Of a stretch of DNA of 64,000 nucleotides, positions 24,369 through 33,518 are shown piece after piece. Position 1 is the stretch's first letter. The number at the start of each line of letters is the position of its first letter. A model generated the notes under the pieces. It had not been told where the DNA came from, did not search any database, and saw nothing but the letters and a program-made list of their open reading frames with translations. Source of the DNA: Hyphomicrobiales bacterium (GTDB lineage Bacteria > Pseudomonadota > Alphaproteobacteria > Rhizobiales > Rhizobiaceae); assembly GCA_900472485.1 (NCBI GenBank), contig UCII01000001.1, positions 307,986 through 371,985 on the forward strand, written 5' to 3'. The position numbers and the translations under genes were made by a program.

Positions 24369-25166
24369 ATGGAGAAGAAATTGCTGCACGGGCAATGGCA
24401 ACAGGTCGAAAGCGATATTGCGGAGGATATCCTGACCGGTCGCCTGTCACCGAAGGCGCAGCTTCCGACGGAATCCGACCTTATGGAACGTTTCGGCGTC
24501 GGACGACACACCATACGGCGCGCCATTTCCCGTCTCGAAAGCCGGGGGCTCGTGCTGGTCGAGCAGGGGCGCGGAACCTTTGTCAGGGATAGCCGCCTTG
24601 ATTACCGCCTGTCCGAACGTACACGCTTCTCCCAGAACCTGCTCGATCAGGGCAGGGAGCCGCTCGGCCAGGCCATCCATGAAGAAGTTGTTCCGGCCTC
24701 AGAACTGATCGCCGAAGCCTTGCGACTTCCCCTTGGCGAGCCGGTCTACCATATCGTGAGGCGAGGCTTCGCTGACGAGGAGCCGATCAACTATTCGCAT
24801 GCCTATTATCCCGTGCGCCGCTTTCCGGGTTTCGATGAGGCGCGGCGCAGTGGGCGCAGCGTCACCGTTATTCTGGCTGAGTACGGCATCCCGGACTATA
24901 TCCGCCTGCGCACGGATATCGTCGTTCGTCTCCCGACAAGCGAGGAGGCGAAGCAGCTCTGCCAGTCCATGTCTCAGCCGGTGGCTGTGTCGAGAAAGGT
25001 GGACGTCGATCTCAAGGGCACGCCGATTTCCTATTCGGAGTCGGTCTGGCCGGGTGAGCGCGTGCAGTTCTCGATCGACAACACCAGCCAGCTTCTGGAC
25101 GTGCTTGCCCGCGGTGACGGGGCTGAACGGACCGGCTCCGCGCGATTGGGTCTCTTCAGAGCCTGA
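24369..25166 (+). CDS. GntR family regulator with UTRA domain, PhnF-like
   Basis: 265 residues. The N-terminal winged helix (WQQVESDIAEDILTGRLSP, LPTESDLMERFGVGRHTIRRAISRL, GLVLVEQGRGTFV) is followed by a UTRA ligand domain from about residue 95 (RFSQNLLDQGREPLGQ, VYHIVRRGFADEEPINYSHAYYP, SRKVDVDLKGTPISYSESVWPGERVQFSI). This is the architecture of PhnF, the regulator of C-P lyase operons, and of sugar-responsive HutC/TreR-type regulators. It is divergent from the transporter/phn run and preceded by a palindrome shared with that run's promoters. It probably represses the locus until a substrate or phosphorylated intermediate is present. Confidence 0.88.
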   Translation: MEKKLLHGQWQQVESDIAEDILTGRLSPKAQLPTESDLMERFGVGRHTIRRAISRLESRGLVLVEQGRGTFVRDSRLDYRLSERTRFSQNLLDQGREPLGQAIHEEVVPASELIAEALRLPLGEPVYHIVRRGFADEEPINYSHAYYPVRRFPGFDEARRSGRSVTVILAEYGIPDYIRLRTDIVVRLPTSEEAKQLCQSMSQPVAVSRKVDVDLKGTPISYSESVWPGERVQFSIDNTSQLLDVLARGDGAERTGSARLGLFRA

Positions 25167-25227
25167 ATGACGCGTCTGCCGCGATATGCTAATATTGGGC
25201 CTTATCAGGCGCGCAGCGGGTGATGCG

Positions 25228-26064
25228 ATGTTGGAGGCAGACAAGGTATTCGCTGGCTCGATTCCGGAAAGCTACGACCGCCATATGGTGCCGTTGATTT
25301 TCGAGCCTTACGCGGCAGATATCGCCCAACGAGCAGCGTCCTTGCGGCCTGGCACAGTGTTGGAAATCGCTGCAGGCACCGGCGTTGTCACCCGCGCATT
25401 GACGCCGAAACTATCCTCCGGCGCAAGCTATGTCGTCACCGACCTCAACCAGCCGATGCTCGATTACGCCGCTTCGCGGCAGTCTCCCGACCACCGCATC
25501 ACATGGCGGCAGGCGGATGCCCAGTCGTTGCCCTTTGAAAATGCGTCCTTCGATCTCGTCTTTTGCCAGTTCGGCGCCATGTTTTTTCCGGACCGCATCG
25601 CAGCCTATCGCGAGGCAAAGCGCGTTCTGAAGCCCGGTGGATATTTCCTGTTCAACGTCTGGGATCGCATCGAAGAGAACATATTCGCGGATGACGTCAC
25701 GAACGCGCTTGCCCGGATTTTTCCGGAGGATCCGCCGCGCTTTCTGGCGCGCACTCCGCATGGTTATCACGATGTGGATCGGATTCGCAGCGATCTCGAG
25801 AGCGCGGGTTTCTCCGAAATTGTGATTGAAACGAGAGCCGAACAAAGCCGGGCATCCTCGCCGCGCCTTCCGGCCGTCGCTTATTGTCAGGGAACTCTGC
25901 TTCGCAACGAAATCGAGGCTAGAGAAGCGGGGAAGCTGCGGGCTGCAACCGACTATGCCGCCGCCGCGATCGAAGCGAGACACGGTAGCGGCGAAGTTGC
26001 TGCCAAAATTCAGGCGCATATCATCCTGGCGACGGCTCATCCCGCTGAACCTCTGAAAGATTAA
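25228..26064 (+). CDS. Class I SAM-dependent methyltransferase
   Basis: About 278 residues. The SAM-binding motif I is VLEIAAGTGVVTRAL, motif II VVTDLNQPMLDYA, post-motif LPFENASFDLVFCQFGAMFFPD, all typical of Methyltransf_11/25 proteins. The ATG at 25228 (MLEADKVFAGSIPE) is preferred over 25186, because family members begin with a similar segment; neither has a strong ribosome-binding site. It follows the GntR/UTRA gene by about 60 bases on the same strand, but its N- or O-methylation substrate is unknown and a link to the phn-like locus is not established. Confidence 0.82.
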   Translation: MLEADKVFAGSIPESYDRHMVPLIFEPYAADIAQRAASLRPGTVLEIAAGTGVVTRALTPKLSSGASYVVTDLNQPMLDYAASRQSPDHRITWRQADAQSLPFENASFDLVFCQFGAMFFPDRIAAYREAKRVLKPGGYFLFNVWDRIEENIFADDVTNALARIFPEDPPRFLARTPHGYHDVDRIRSDLESAGFSEIVIETRAEQSRASSPRLPAVAYCQGTLLRNEIEAREAGKLRAATDYAAAAIEARHGSGEVAAKIQAHIILATAHPAEPLKD

Positions 26065-26245
26065 CTGAAGAATAACTATAATTTAAAGCGCGATTGCCGA
26101 ATTATGCATGCGGCGACGAGTTGTTATATTGTTTTGGATACCAAATGGAGATCCAGGGCAATATTCGCTGAGCTTTCCGGTGAGGTTTTATAAGGAAATA
26201 CCTGAAGGACGAGATGCGGGCAGCAATGCCGGCAAATCCGCTCAC

Positions 26246-27346
26246 ATGCTCGTGAACCTTCAGGTGCTGCGCGCTCTCGCAGCCTCCTCCGTGGTCATCG
26301 CCCATGCCTTGCACGAGACAGAGATCCTGGCAGCAGCGACAGGACGCGCAGCTGTCGATGGCTCCGCCTGGAATCTCGGTTTCGGCGTCGACATCTTCTT
26401 CGTCCTTTCCGGCTTCATCATGACCCATACCGCGGCATCGGAGTTCGGCAAGAGCGGCGCTCCGCTGCATTTCTTTCTGCGGCGTTGCGCCCGGGTCGTC
26501 CCCCTCTATTGGCTATTGACGAGCATCATGCTGCTTGGCGCGCTCGCCGCACCCTCGCTGCTCGTCGTTCCCGTCGGCTCCATATCCCATGTTCTCGCCT
26601 CCTATTTCTTCATCCCGTCCGGGCGTGGCGTGGGAGAGATCAGGCCGGTGCTCGCGCTTGGCTGGACCCTGAATTACGAGATGCTGTTCTATGTGTTCTT
26701 CGCACTGGCGCTCCTTTTGCCGATAAGGCTGGGGATCGTCTGGCTGTCGGTGCTCATGGTCGGGATGGCGCTCGTCGGAAATCTCGTCGACCCCAGCCAT
26801 GTCCAGATAGCATTCTGGACAAGCCCGATCATTCTGGAGTTCCTCTTTGGCGTCTATGTTGCTCTGATTTTTCGCAGCGGCGTAAGGATCGGCAAGGGTA
26901 TTGCATTCGGGCTCGTGGCCATAGGGCTTCTTGGCTTCGTTCATGTCTCCACACTTTGGAACGATGCAGCCTTGCCGCAATTCCTGCGAAGCGGTTTGCC
27001 TGCAGCTCTGCTTGTTCTTGCGGCGGCAATCGGTCCCGCTTTGCCTCACAGGAGGCCTGTCCTCTGGAGCGCAGCTTTGGGAGACGCCTCCTATAGTCTT
27101 TACCTCGCCCATCCTTTTATCCTGCGGCCCATGCGAGCCATTTGGGCGCAAATGATCGGCGGAGCTCTTCCGCCTGCGCTATTCGCTGGCTTCTCGACGC
27201 TCGCTGCTGTCCTGCTTGCCCTGGCACTCTTCAGAGGTCTCGAGAAGCCGCTTACGCGCGGTGTGCAGGACGTCATACTCGGCTCGGCACGGCGCAAGCG
27301 GATATCGGCTGGGGCACTCCCCACGGCGGATACCGAGAGTGCCTGA
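26246..27346 (+). CDS. Acyltransferase 3 family membrane protein
   Basis: About 366 residues with ten or so hydrophobic spans. The diagnostic block near the N-terminus is NLQVLRALAASSVVIAHAL (catalytic His of the R-x10-H pattern), followed by FGVDIFFVLSGFIMTHTA and FFLRRCARVVPLYWLLT. These enzymes move acetyl or other acyl groups onto exopolysaccharide, lipopolysaccharide or Nod-factor-type glycans (ExoZ/OafA/NodX-like). The start is uncertain: ATG at 26246 gives MLVNLQVLRAL; an upstream reading to 26108 has no family character. The region before it (26065-26245) is AT-rich and holds no recognisable gene. Confidence 0.82.
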   Translation: MLVNLQVLRALAASSVVIAHALHETEILAAATGRAAVDGSAWNLGFGVDIFFVLSGFIMTHTAASEFGKSGAPLHFFLRRCARVVPLYWLLTSIMLLGALAAPSLLVVPVGSISHVLASYFFIPSGRGVGEIRPVLALGWTLNYEMLFYVFFALALLLPIRLGIVWLSVLMVGMALVGNLVDPSHVQIAFWTSPIILEFLFGVYVALIFRSGVRIGKGIAFGLVAIGLLGFVHVSTLWNDAALPQFLRSGLPAALLVLAAAIGPALPHRRPVLWSAALGDASYSLYLAHPFILRPMRAIWAQMIGGALPPALFAGFSTLAAVLLALALFRGLEKPLTRGVQDVILGSARRKRISAGALPTADTESA

Positions 27347-27470
27347 CGCTTTCAGGCGGTTTGCTTTTGGCTGAGATAATCGACGTGGTTCAATGCGGCT
27401 GAGGCGATTGTGTCGAGCTGGGTCGCAGCGCGGGTCAGCGTGTTCAAGGATTGGCGGGTCTAGTGGCCGC

Positions 27471-28397
27471 TCAATCGGCCCATTCCGGATCGGTCGTAAA
27501 CGCGATCGTCAGCCAACGGTCCGGCCCTTCGTCGCCGATCGCTTCGCCGATTTCGTCGCGGATACGGTCCCATTCCTCCAGCTTCTTCGCGGGACCATCC
27601 GGCGGAACGATGAAGTAGAGTTCGATCTGCTTGCCGCGGCCGACCCGTGCGACATAGGAGCGGTAGGATAAGAAATCGTAGCGTCGAACGATGTCGGTCG
27701 CGACGCGATCGACATGTTCCCGAAGGTCCGCGGGTGTCACGAGCAGGATGTCGGCGAATGCCTGCTTGATCGTTCCGATCGGCATGGGAATGACGATGAG
27801 GCAGACGAGAGCCAAAGCGACCGGATCGACATAGGGCGATAGCCATTGCAGATTCGTTCCCTGAATGAAGAAGCCGAAGATGAAGGCAAGTAGCAGCGCG
27901 CCGCTCAGACAGCCTGTCATGATCCAGGCCTTGGCGTCGAGTGCGATAAAATTGGATCTGAGCGTCTTGTTCGCGCGGTTGCCATAGGCTGCCATCAGGA
28001 AGGCGATGATCATCGTCAGCACCGCGTAGATGATGGCTTGATCGAAAGAGAGATGGCGGCCGCCGGCCATGATGCTGCCGATGGCGTTGATCAGGGCATA
28101 GACCGCGGCTCCCGTCAGAAGCACACCATTGAGGCCAAGCACCATCGGCTCGAGGTGCCAGAAGCCCATGGTGAAATGCTTGGCGAATTTGCCGGCGGGC
28201 GTCGTGTTCGTCGTCGACGATATGATCAGATTGGAAACGATCAATGCCACGATCGTCATGCTCGCATCGGTAAGCGCGTAGACGCCGTCAAAGACGATCG
28301 CATATGAGCCGGAGAGGATACCGAAGACGATACCGGCGACGGCCAGAACGAACGTCACGATGATGGAAACGCGCAGAACGCTTTGTTCGGTCGTCAC
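27471..28397 (-). CDS. Cation diffusion facilitator (CDF) family transporter
   Basis: 308 residues. Six hydrophobic segments occupy the first 210 residues; the metal-site pattern on the second span is FDGVYALTDAS (D-x5-D type spacing), with a second polar pair near IALDAKAWI on span five. The C-terminal 95 residues form a soluble metallochaperone-like domain. Family members export Zn, Fe, Mn or Co using proton exchange. Histidines normally found in zinc transporters at the second site appear replaced by aspartate, so iron or manganese export is a possibility. No neighbouring metalloregulator is present. Confidence 0.8.
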   Translation of the reverse strand: MTTEQSVLRVSIIVTFVLAVAGIVFGILSGSYAIVFDGVYALTDASMTIVALIVSNLIISSTTNTTPAGKFAKHFTMGFWHLEPMVLGLNGVLLTGAAVYALINAIGSIMAGGRHLSFDQAIIYAVLTMIIAFLMAAYGNRANKTLRSNFIALDAKAWIMTGCLSGALLLAFIFGFFIQGTNLQWLSPYVDPVALALVCLIVIPMPIGTIKQAFADILLVTPADLREHVDRVATDIVRRYDFLSYRSYVARVGRGKQIELYFIVPPDGPAKKLEEWDRIRDEIGEAIGDEGPDRWLTIAFTTDPEWAD

Positions 28398-28548
28398 TTC
28401 TTAGTCCCCGGCTAAAGGCACGGCGTGCGCTTCGGATCGCTGACCATAACTCTTAACGCGCCATGTGCGCTGAGCCAATCGGGGCGACTGCCATGCAATC
28501 TCCATTCGGATTGACTCCCAGGCTCTCATCGCCTTGCTCGCTATTCTT

Positions 28549-29517
28549 TCAATGGGAAAGTTGAGCATTCTCACAGAGCGATGCCGATTTCCTAGCAGGT
28601 AGGCGGGTGACATAAAGGACCACTGCAATCGCAAAACCCGTTATGGCTATTCCGGAAATAAGATCGACCACATAGTGACCGCCTACAACGACCGCGGAGA
28701 AAAACATAAATATATTCAAAATGATAAGTGGAAAACGAACCAGTTTCAACGGCCATGTGGCCCAGGCGCAAAGAATAGCAGCGGCGGCATGGACGGATGG
28801 AAAGGTTATGATGCCGCTTGCTTGATCCAAGCGAAGGACGAAGCCTGGATCGGTTCTGACCGCCATCATCTGGTCTACAGATGCAAGACCCCAGGAAGCG
28901 TCAATATTCTTGAACTGCGAGATATCGATCGAAAGCGCGGCATAAGTTCCAAGAGCTGGGTACCAAATGGAGATGAAACTCGCGAAAACGCAGATGAACC
29001 CATGTGCTGCCACCATCTGATAGGCACGTGCAGCTTGCCGCGATATGCTTAGCAGGGCGGGCAGGAGCAGAAGCTGAAATGCGAATGAGTTATATGCCAG
29101 GGTAAGCGCCCGAGCGAATATAGGATGAGCGTCGGCAGTGGCAATCAAGGCCATCCAATCTATCCCGAGGTTTTGGTCCATCTGCATGAGGCGGTGATCC
29201 TGCAGGGGATGATTTGTCAGTGCTGCCAAGTAGGTCAGCATTACTAATGGGCCGGTCAATGCTATTCCCAATCCCACAGTCTCAGCTACGGATCGAAGAT
29301 ATTGTAGTTTGGGTTTCCGAAGGAGGTAATTGAAAGTGGCAACACAAATTAAAGAGGAAGCAGCCGATGCCAGAAATTTCGTCGAATCCATCTTAAGGCC
29401 GCCAAGATAGGTAAGAATCCAGGCAGATACGTAGATGGCTGCTGTAAAGCCGAATAAAAAATATCGCGCTTTGGATATTTCGGTCACGGGGGCGCTCCTT
29501 TGCAGATTGCAAATCAT
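28549..29517 (-). CDS. PAP2 superfamily membrane phosphatase / phosphotransferase
   Basis: 322 residues with about seven hydrophobic segments. The PAP2 active site is split in the usual way: ITFPSVHAAAAILCAWA carries the phosphate-binding Ser and catalytic His, and GGHYVVDLISGIAI carries the nucleophilic His and Asp. The first motif (K-x6-R-P) is not obvious, which is frequent in the inositol-phosphorylceramide-synthase-like (AUR1-type) branch. Substrates may be lipid phosphates or undecaprenyl pyrophosphate. Base composition is lower in GC than the neighbours, hinting at different ancestry. Bases 28398-28548, between this gene and the CDF gene, show nothing recognisable. Confidence 0.8.
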   Translation of the reverse strand: MICNLQRSAPVTEISKARYFLFGFTAAIYVSAWILTYLGGLKMDSTKFLASAASSLICVATFNYLLRKPKLQYLRSVAETVGLGIALTGPLVMLTYLAALTNHPLQDHRLMQMDQNLGIDWMALIATADAHPIFARALTLAYNSFAFQLLLLPALLSISRQAARAYQMVAAHGFICVFASFISIWYPALGTYAALSIDISQFKNIDASWGLASVDQMMAVRTDPGFVLRLDQASGIITFPSVHAAAAILCAWATWPLKLVRFPLIILNIFMFFSAVVVGGHYVVDLISGIAITGFAIAVVLYVTRLPARKSASLCENAQLSH

Positions 29518-29603
29518 AGCGCCTTCTCGTTAAGGTTTTATGCGCGGGGTAGTTGAAGATAATATTGTTACCCCACCCGTTCGACAGGTGAAACTTTAAG
29601 CGC

Positions 29604-30476
29604 CTATCGGCTTACGCTTTCGCCCTGGCGTCTAAACTCGCTCGGCGTGACGCCCACGAGCTTCTTGAAGTCACGGGCAAAGTGGAATGGATCGGGGTAG
29701 CCGCATCTGGCGGCGATCTTGCCGATCTGCTCATCCGTTACCACCAGCAGCCGCTTGGCGGCGTTTACGCGCTCGTGCCGCAGCCAATCGATAGGCGTCG
29801 TTCCCGTTCTCTGACGGAAGCGGCGGAACAGTTGTGCTTGGCTGAGATTAGCGGCCGGTGCGAGTTCTGCCACCGTCCAGGCGCGTGCCAGATCGGCTCG
29901 AACCGCTTCCATGACCCGCTGCAGGCGCTGAACGGCGCCGCCAGCGTCGCCATTATAGGCCCGCTCCGATACCAATGAAGAAATCAACTGGGCGAGCAAG
30001 GCGAAGCACTGGCTGTCGGCAAAGAAGCCTCTTCCTTCCACTTCGCCGAGGATTCCCTCGAACACGCCTTGTAGATTGTGCACAGCCTTCATGTCGAAAA
30101 CCGGATTGGCGACCACACCTAGGCTGTCAAACAGGGCGTCGAGCCCGTATCCGACGAAGCCCACCCATAGATAGGACCAGTGCGCATGGCGTGGCTCGCA
30201 CCGATGCGAATACAGCATCGAGGAATCCAGCCAGGCGATTGTCCCCTCATGCAGCAGGCTGGAGACTCCGTTGACCTGCAACAGGCCTTTTCCGCCGAGA
30301 GTAAGGATCAGGGTGTGATGGTTGAAGCGGTGGGCGATCGGCATTTCCGCTGGCGTACAGATCCGGCGTCCGGCGGCGAGAAGCGTGTAGGGAAAGGTGC
30401 GGGACAACTTGCCCGGAGTCTGAAAGAAGACGTCGTCAAGGGGGAGGGTTGCTGGTGAAGTCGCTTTATCGGTCAT
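29604..30476 (-). CDS. AraC family transcriptional regulator
   Basis: 290 residues: an N-terminal cupin-like sensing domain (MPIAHRFNHHTLILTLGGKGLLQVNG) and a C-terminal pair of helix-turn-helix units (WTVAELAPAANLSQAQLFRRF; IGKIAARCGYPDPFHFARDFKKLVGVTPSEFRR). This layout is that of sugar- or xenobiotic-responsive activators. It is divergent from the cytochrome P450/ferredoxin pair with 123 bases between start codons, so it is the likely activator of that operon. The ligand is unknown. Confidence 0.88.
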   Translation of the reverse strand: MTDKATSPATLPLDDVFFQTPGKLSRTFPYTLLAAGRRICTPAEMPIAHRFNHHTLILTLGGKGLLQVNGVSSLLHEGTIAWLDSSMLYSHRCEPRHAHWSYLWVGFVGYGLDALFDSLGVVANPVFDMKAVHNLQGVFEGILGEVEGRGFFADSQCFALLAQLISSLVSERAYNGDAGGAVQRLQRVMEAVRADLARAWTVAELAPAANLSQAQLFRRFRQRTGTTPIDWLRHERVNAAKRLLVVTDEQIGKIAARCGYPDPFHFARDFKKLVGVTPSEFRRQGESVSR

Positions 30477-30599
30477 GGCGACCTAACTCTATTGGGGAAT
30501 GAGAGTTTTATCCATATGGCTGCGGTTGGCATCCATGTCTTTTCATTCCGCGCCGCTGTATTCTACGGCGATAAGCTAGAATGGACAAAGGTCCTGACC

Positions 30600-31832
30600 A
30601 TGCCGACGGCAACCCCAGCATTCGATCCGCTCTCGCAAGCGTTCACTGACGATCCCTATGCCGCCTACCGTGAGCTGCGCGCCACTCCCGGTCCGGTCTA
30701 TTACGAGCATTTCGACATATGGCTGCTGTCGCGCTATCAGGATGTGGCCATTGCCGCCGCTGACAAGACGCTCGTGCGCTCGCTCGAATTCTTTCTTTCC
30801 CCGGAGGAGATACAGGAACACAAGGTTCGGCAGAATTGGCACGATATGCCGAACCATTCGCGTTTTGTGCAGTTCAGCCTCCTGGATTCCGATGGTGAAA
30901 CCCATGACCGATTGCGCCGCAAGGTGTTCCGTGAATTTACCCCGGCACTCGTTGCGCGCCAGCGCGGCATGATACAGGATTTCGTCGACCGCCTGCTCGA
31001 CCGTCTTCTCCAAGCGGGCACGATCGATTTTGTCGAGGATCTTGCCTCGCAGGTTCCGGGCCACATTATCGGCGCGGTTCTGGGCGTGCCGGAGGAATAT
31101 GCCGGGCAGTTGCGCAAATGGTCGGAGGACGTCGTGCAATATTTCGATGTCGATCGCAGCGCCGAGCGCAAGGCGATAGCCGAACGCGCGACGACGGAAT
31201 TCTACGAACTCCTCAAGGAACTCATCGCCGAGCGCGTGCGCAACCCGCGCGACGATCTTCTCTGTCGGTTAACCGAGGCGCATGTTGCAGGCGAGCTGAC
31301 CGAAGACGAGCTCGTCTCCACCTGCATGCTGATCCTGATGGCCGGACATGGCTCGACCATCGATGTGCTGGGTAGCGGCATGCATGCTTTGATGCAATAT
31401 CCCGATGCTCTGCAAAAGCTGCGGGAAACCCAGGCCGTGATGCCGACTGCCATCCAGGAAATGTTCCGCTTCGAGTCCCCGTTGCCATTCTTCCATCGCT
31501 ATCTGACGGAAGAAAAGACGATTGCGGGCACGCCACTGCCGAAGGGCACGAAGATCGGCCTGCTCTACGGCGCGGCCAATCGTGATCCGGAGCAATTTGA
31601 CTCGCCCGATGTGTTCAATGTCGAGCGCACACCCAACCGCCATCTGGCGTTCGGCGGCGGCGCGCATTTCTGTCTCGGCAATCATCTCGCGCGGCTGGAC
31701 ATGGAGATCATTTTCTCGACGCTCCTGCGACGCACCCGCGCGATCGAGCTGCTGGACGACAGTCCCGCCTATAAGCGCGGCCTATCGGTGCGCGGTCCGA
31801 AACGTCTGGACATCCGTCTCATTGCCGCGTGA
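30600..31832 (+). CDS. Cytochrome P450
   Basis: Soluble bacterial P450 of about 410 residues. The haem loop is FGGGAHFCLGNHLARLD with the proximal Cys358, and the K-helix E-x-x-R is Glu287 to Arg290 (QEMFRFESP). The I-helix oxygen-activation segment reads MAGHGSTIDVLG: the position normally Asp or Glu in A-G-x-D/E-T is Gly251, and the conserved Thr is Ser252. The start at ATG 30600 (MPTATPAFDP) is chosen since upstream in-frame sequence is non-coding in character. It is followed after 29 bases by a 2Fe-2S ferredoxin that probably feeds it electrons; no ferredoxin reductase is nearby. Substrate unknown. Confidence 0.9.
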   Translation: MPTATPAFDPLSQAFTDDPYAAYRELRATPGPVYYEHFDIWLLSRYQDVAIAAADKTLVRSLEFFLSPEEIQEHKVRQNWHDMPNHSRFVQFSLLDSDGETHDRLRRKVFREFTPALVARQRGMIQDFVDRLLDRLLQAGTIDFVEDLASQVPGHIIGAVLGVPEEYAGQLRKWSEDVVQYFDVDRSAERKAIAERATTEFYELLKELIAERVRNPRDDLLCRLTEAHVAGELTEDELVSTCMLILMAGHGSTIDVLGSGMHALMQYPDALQKLRETQAVMPTAIQEMFRFESPLPFFHRYLTEEKTIAGTPLPKGTKIGLLYGAANRDPEQFDSPDVFNVERTPNRHLAFGGGAHFCLGNHLARLDMEIIFSTLLRRTRAIELLDDSPAYKRGLSVRGPKRLDIRLIAA

Positions 31833-31861
31833 GCGGGCTTACCGAAAATATGGAGAATGCA

Positions 31862-32182
31862 ATGTGTGAAATCGTGTTCATCGATTCCGTTGGCCGCGAG
31901 ACGTGCGTTAAGGCGCAGGAGGGCGAGACCTTGATGGCGGTGGCCGTCAGAAGCGGCATCGACGGCATCGTGGCGCAATGCGGCGGCGCCTTGGCCTGCG
32001 GCACCTGTCATTGCTACATTGAGCAGCCCCATTTCGATCGTTTACCGCCGCCTTCCGAAGAGGAAGCGATGATGATCGAATTCGTGATGGAGCCGGCGCC
32101 GAACAGCCGATTGAGCTGCCAGATTCTTGCGAGCAGCGTCATCGACGGCATGCGAGTGATCGTGCCCGATAGCCAGCAATAG
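31862..32182 (+). CDS. 2Fe-2S ferredoxin
   Basis: 106 residues of the vertebrate-type (adrenodoxin/putidaredoxin) ferredoxin fold. The cluster ligands are Cys40, Cys46, Cys49 and Cys86, in AQCGGALACGTCHC and SRLSCQI, with the standard C-x5-C-x2-C spacing. ATG 31862 is chosen because GGAG lies seven bases upstream; ATG 31850 is an alternative. It follows the P450 by 29 bases and is its presumed electron donor. No reductase gene lies in the window, so a housekeeping reductase must be used. Confidence 0.9.
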   Translation: MCEIVFIDSVGRETCVKAQEGETLMAVAVRSGIDGIVAQCGGALACGTCHCYIEQPHFDRLPPPSEEEAMMIEFVMEPAPNSRLSCQILASSVIDGMRVIVPDSQQ

Positions 32183-32244
32183 GGACTAGCCCCAAGACGA
32201 GGCGACCGATGTAGACCTCGCCTAAATTTTTGACGGTATCCGGT

Positions 32245-33339
32245 CTAAACCGACTGCTCTGATGCCAGGAGATCGGCATAGTGGGCGCGAGCGACATCCG
32301 GGTGGGAGCGCAGCCGGCTCTTCAGCTGGTTCTGGCCGACTTCACGGAAGATCGGGTTTAGGGGATCGACAGAGATGCCGCGCTCCGATCGCTTCAGCTC
32401 CTCCGGCAGTTCGATGACGGGGATCGTCGCATCCGGCCGGGATCCCAAGAAAAAGGCGACGGAGAAACGCTCGACGCCGGCAGGCGGTGCGATGACGTCA
32501 TGCACGTCGGCGCGCACGAAGCCGTTCGTCGCAAGCTCGAGCAATTCGCCGGTATTGATGACGAAGGTGCCCGGCACCGGCGGCGCATCGATCCAGACGC
32601 CGTCTTCCGTGCGCACGCGCAGCCCGGGGGTGGTGTCCTGCAGCAGCACGGTGACGAAGCCGCCGTCCTTGTGGGCACCGACGCCCTGGTCCGTTTCGGC
32701 GACGTCGCGACCGGGATAGCGGATGATCTTCAGAAGCTGCGAGGCCTGCGGTTCGTAAATATCGGCAAAGACATTCTCCGGCTGGCCGAGAGCTGCGGCG
32801 ATCGCCTTCAGCACGTCGATGCCGATGCGCGTCACCTCGGCCTGATAGGCAAGCAGCAGAGGCTTGAGTCCCGGCAATGCCTCCGGCCACTGGTTCGGTC
32901 CCTGCAGGCGCCGCCAAGCGGGCGTATCTGGGCCGATCTCGAAGGGGGTGCTTTCGGTGTTGATGTCGAGCTGCTCGCGCCAATCCTGTTCGCCGCGGGT
33001 ACGCTCCTGGCCGGCGCGATTGTAGCCGCGGAAATGCGGCGACTTGACCATCTCGATCTTGAGCTTTTCTTCCATGGGCAGCGCGAAGAAACGCTTGGCC
33101 GTGGCCAGCACGTCGGCAATCAGTCTGGGATCGACGCCGTGCCCCGTCAGATAGAAGAAGCCATGATCGTAAAGCACCATGCGCAGCTCTGCGATAAAGG
33201 CTTGATGCTCTGCCGGCGAAGCATAGAGGCGCGACAGATCAAGTGTTGGAAGCGATGTGCCGGAGCCGGTCGGCGCGGTAGGGGAGGTCAATGGGTTTCC
33301 TCTTTCAAGCTCGTCTTTGTTCTCGGGCCGTGATGCCAT
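32245..33339 (-). CDS. Isopenicillin N synthase-like Fe(II)/2-oxoglutarate oxygenase
   Basis: 364 residues. The N-terminal DIOX_N domain (LPTLDLSRLYASPAEH, VLYDHGFFYLTGHGVDP) precedes a jelly-roll with the iron triad His223-x-Asp225 (GVGAHKDGG) and His280 (RADVHDV); Arg291 in ERFSVAFF binds 2-oxoglutarate. The family includes ethylene-forming, gibberellin and thymine-type oxygenases. It lies tail-to-tail with the P450/ferredoxin operon without an obvious regulator. The exact start is unsure because the first 25 residues are low-complexity. Substrate unknown. Confidence 0.83.
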   Translation of the reverse strand: MASRPENKDELERGNPLTSPTAPTGSGTSLPTLDLSRLYASPAEHQAFIAELRMVLYDHGFFYLTGHGVDPRLIADVLATAKRFFALPMEEKLKIEMVKSPHFRGYNRAGQERTRGEQDWREQLDINTESTPFEIGPDTPAWRRLQGPNQWPEALPGLKPLLLAYQAEVTRIGIDVLKAIAAALGQPENVFADIYEPQASQLLKIIRYPGRDVAETDQGVGAHKDGGFVTVLLQDTTPGLRVRTEDGVWIDAPPVPGTFVINTGELLELATNGFVRADVHDVIAPPAGVERFSVAFFLGSRPDATIPVIELPEELKRSERGISVDPLNPIFREVGQNQLKSRLRSHPDVARAHYADLLASEQSV

Positions 33340-33518
33340 CGCCTACCATGTCCGTGCTATGGTGATGCAATTTGCCCTTATGGGTTGAAGCAAGGCTAGA
33401 AGCCCTTTGTCAGTAAGGCAAAGAAGATAATCTCAAAGATCGCGGATCTTTTGGAATGGTTTTTACGATCAACATTCTCGCGACAGCAGCTAACATGAAT
33501 AGTCATTGAGCCCACAGT

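Noticed and set aside
26139..28974. 14-base repeat TACCAAATGGAGAT at 26139-26152 and 28961-28974
   Set aside because: Flanks are unrelated and the second copy lies inside the PAP2 gene; no extended homology, so coincidence is likelier than a mobile-element footprint.
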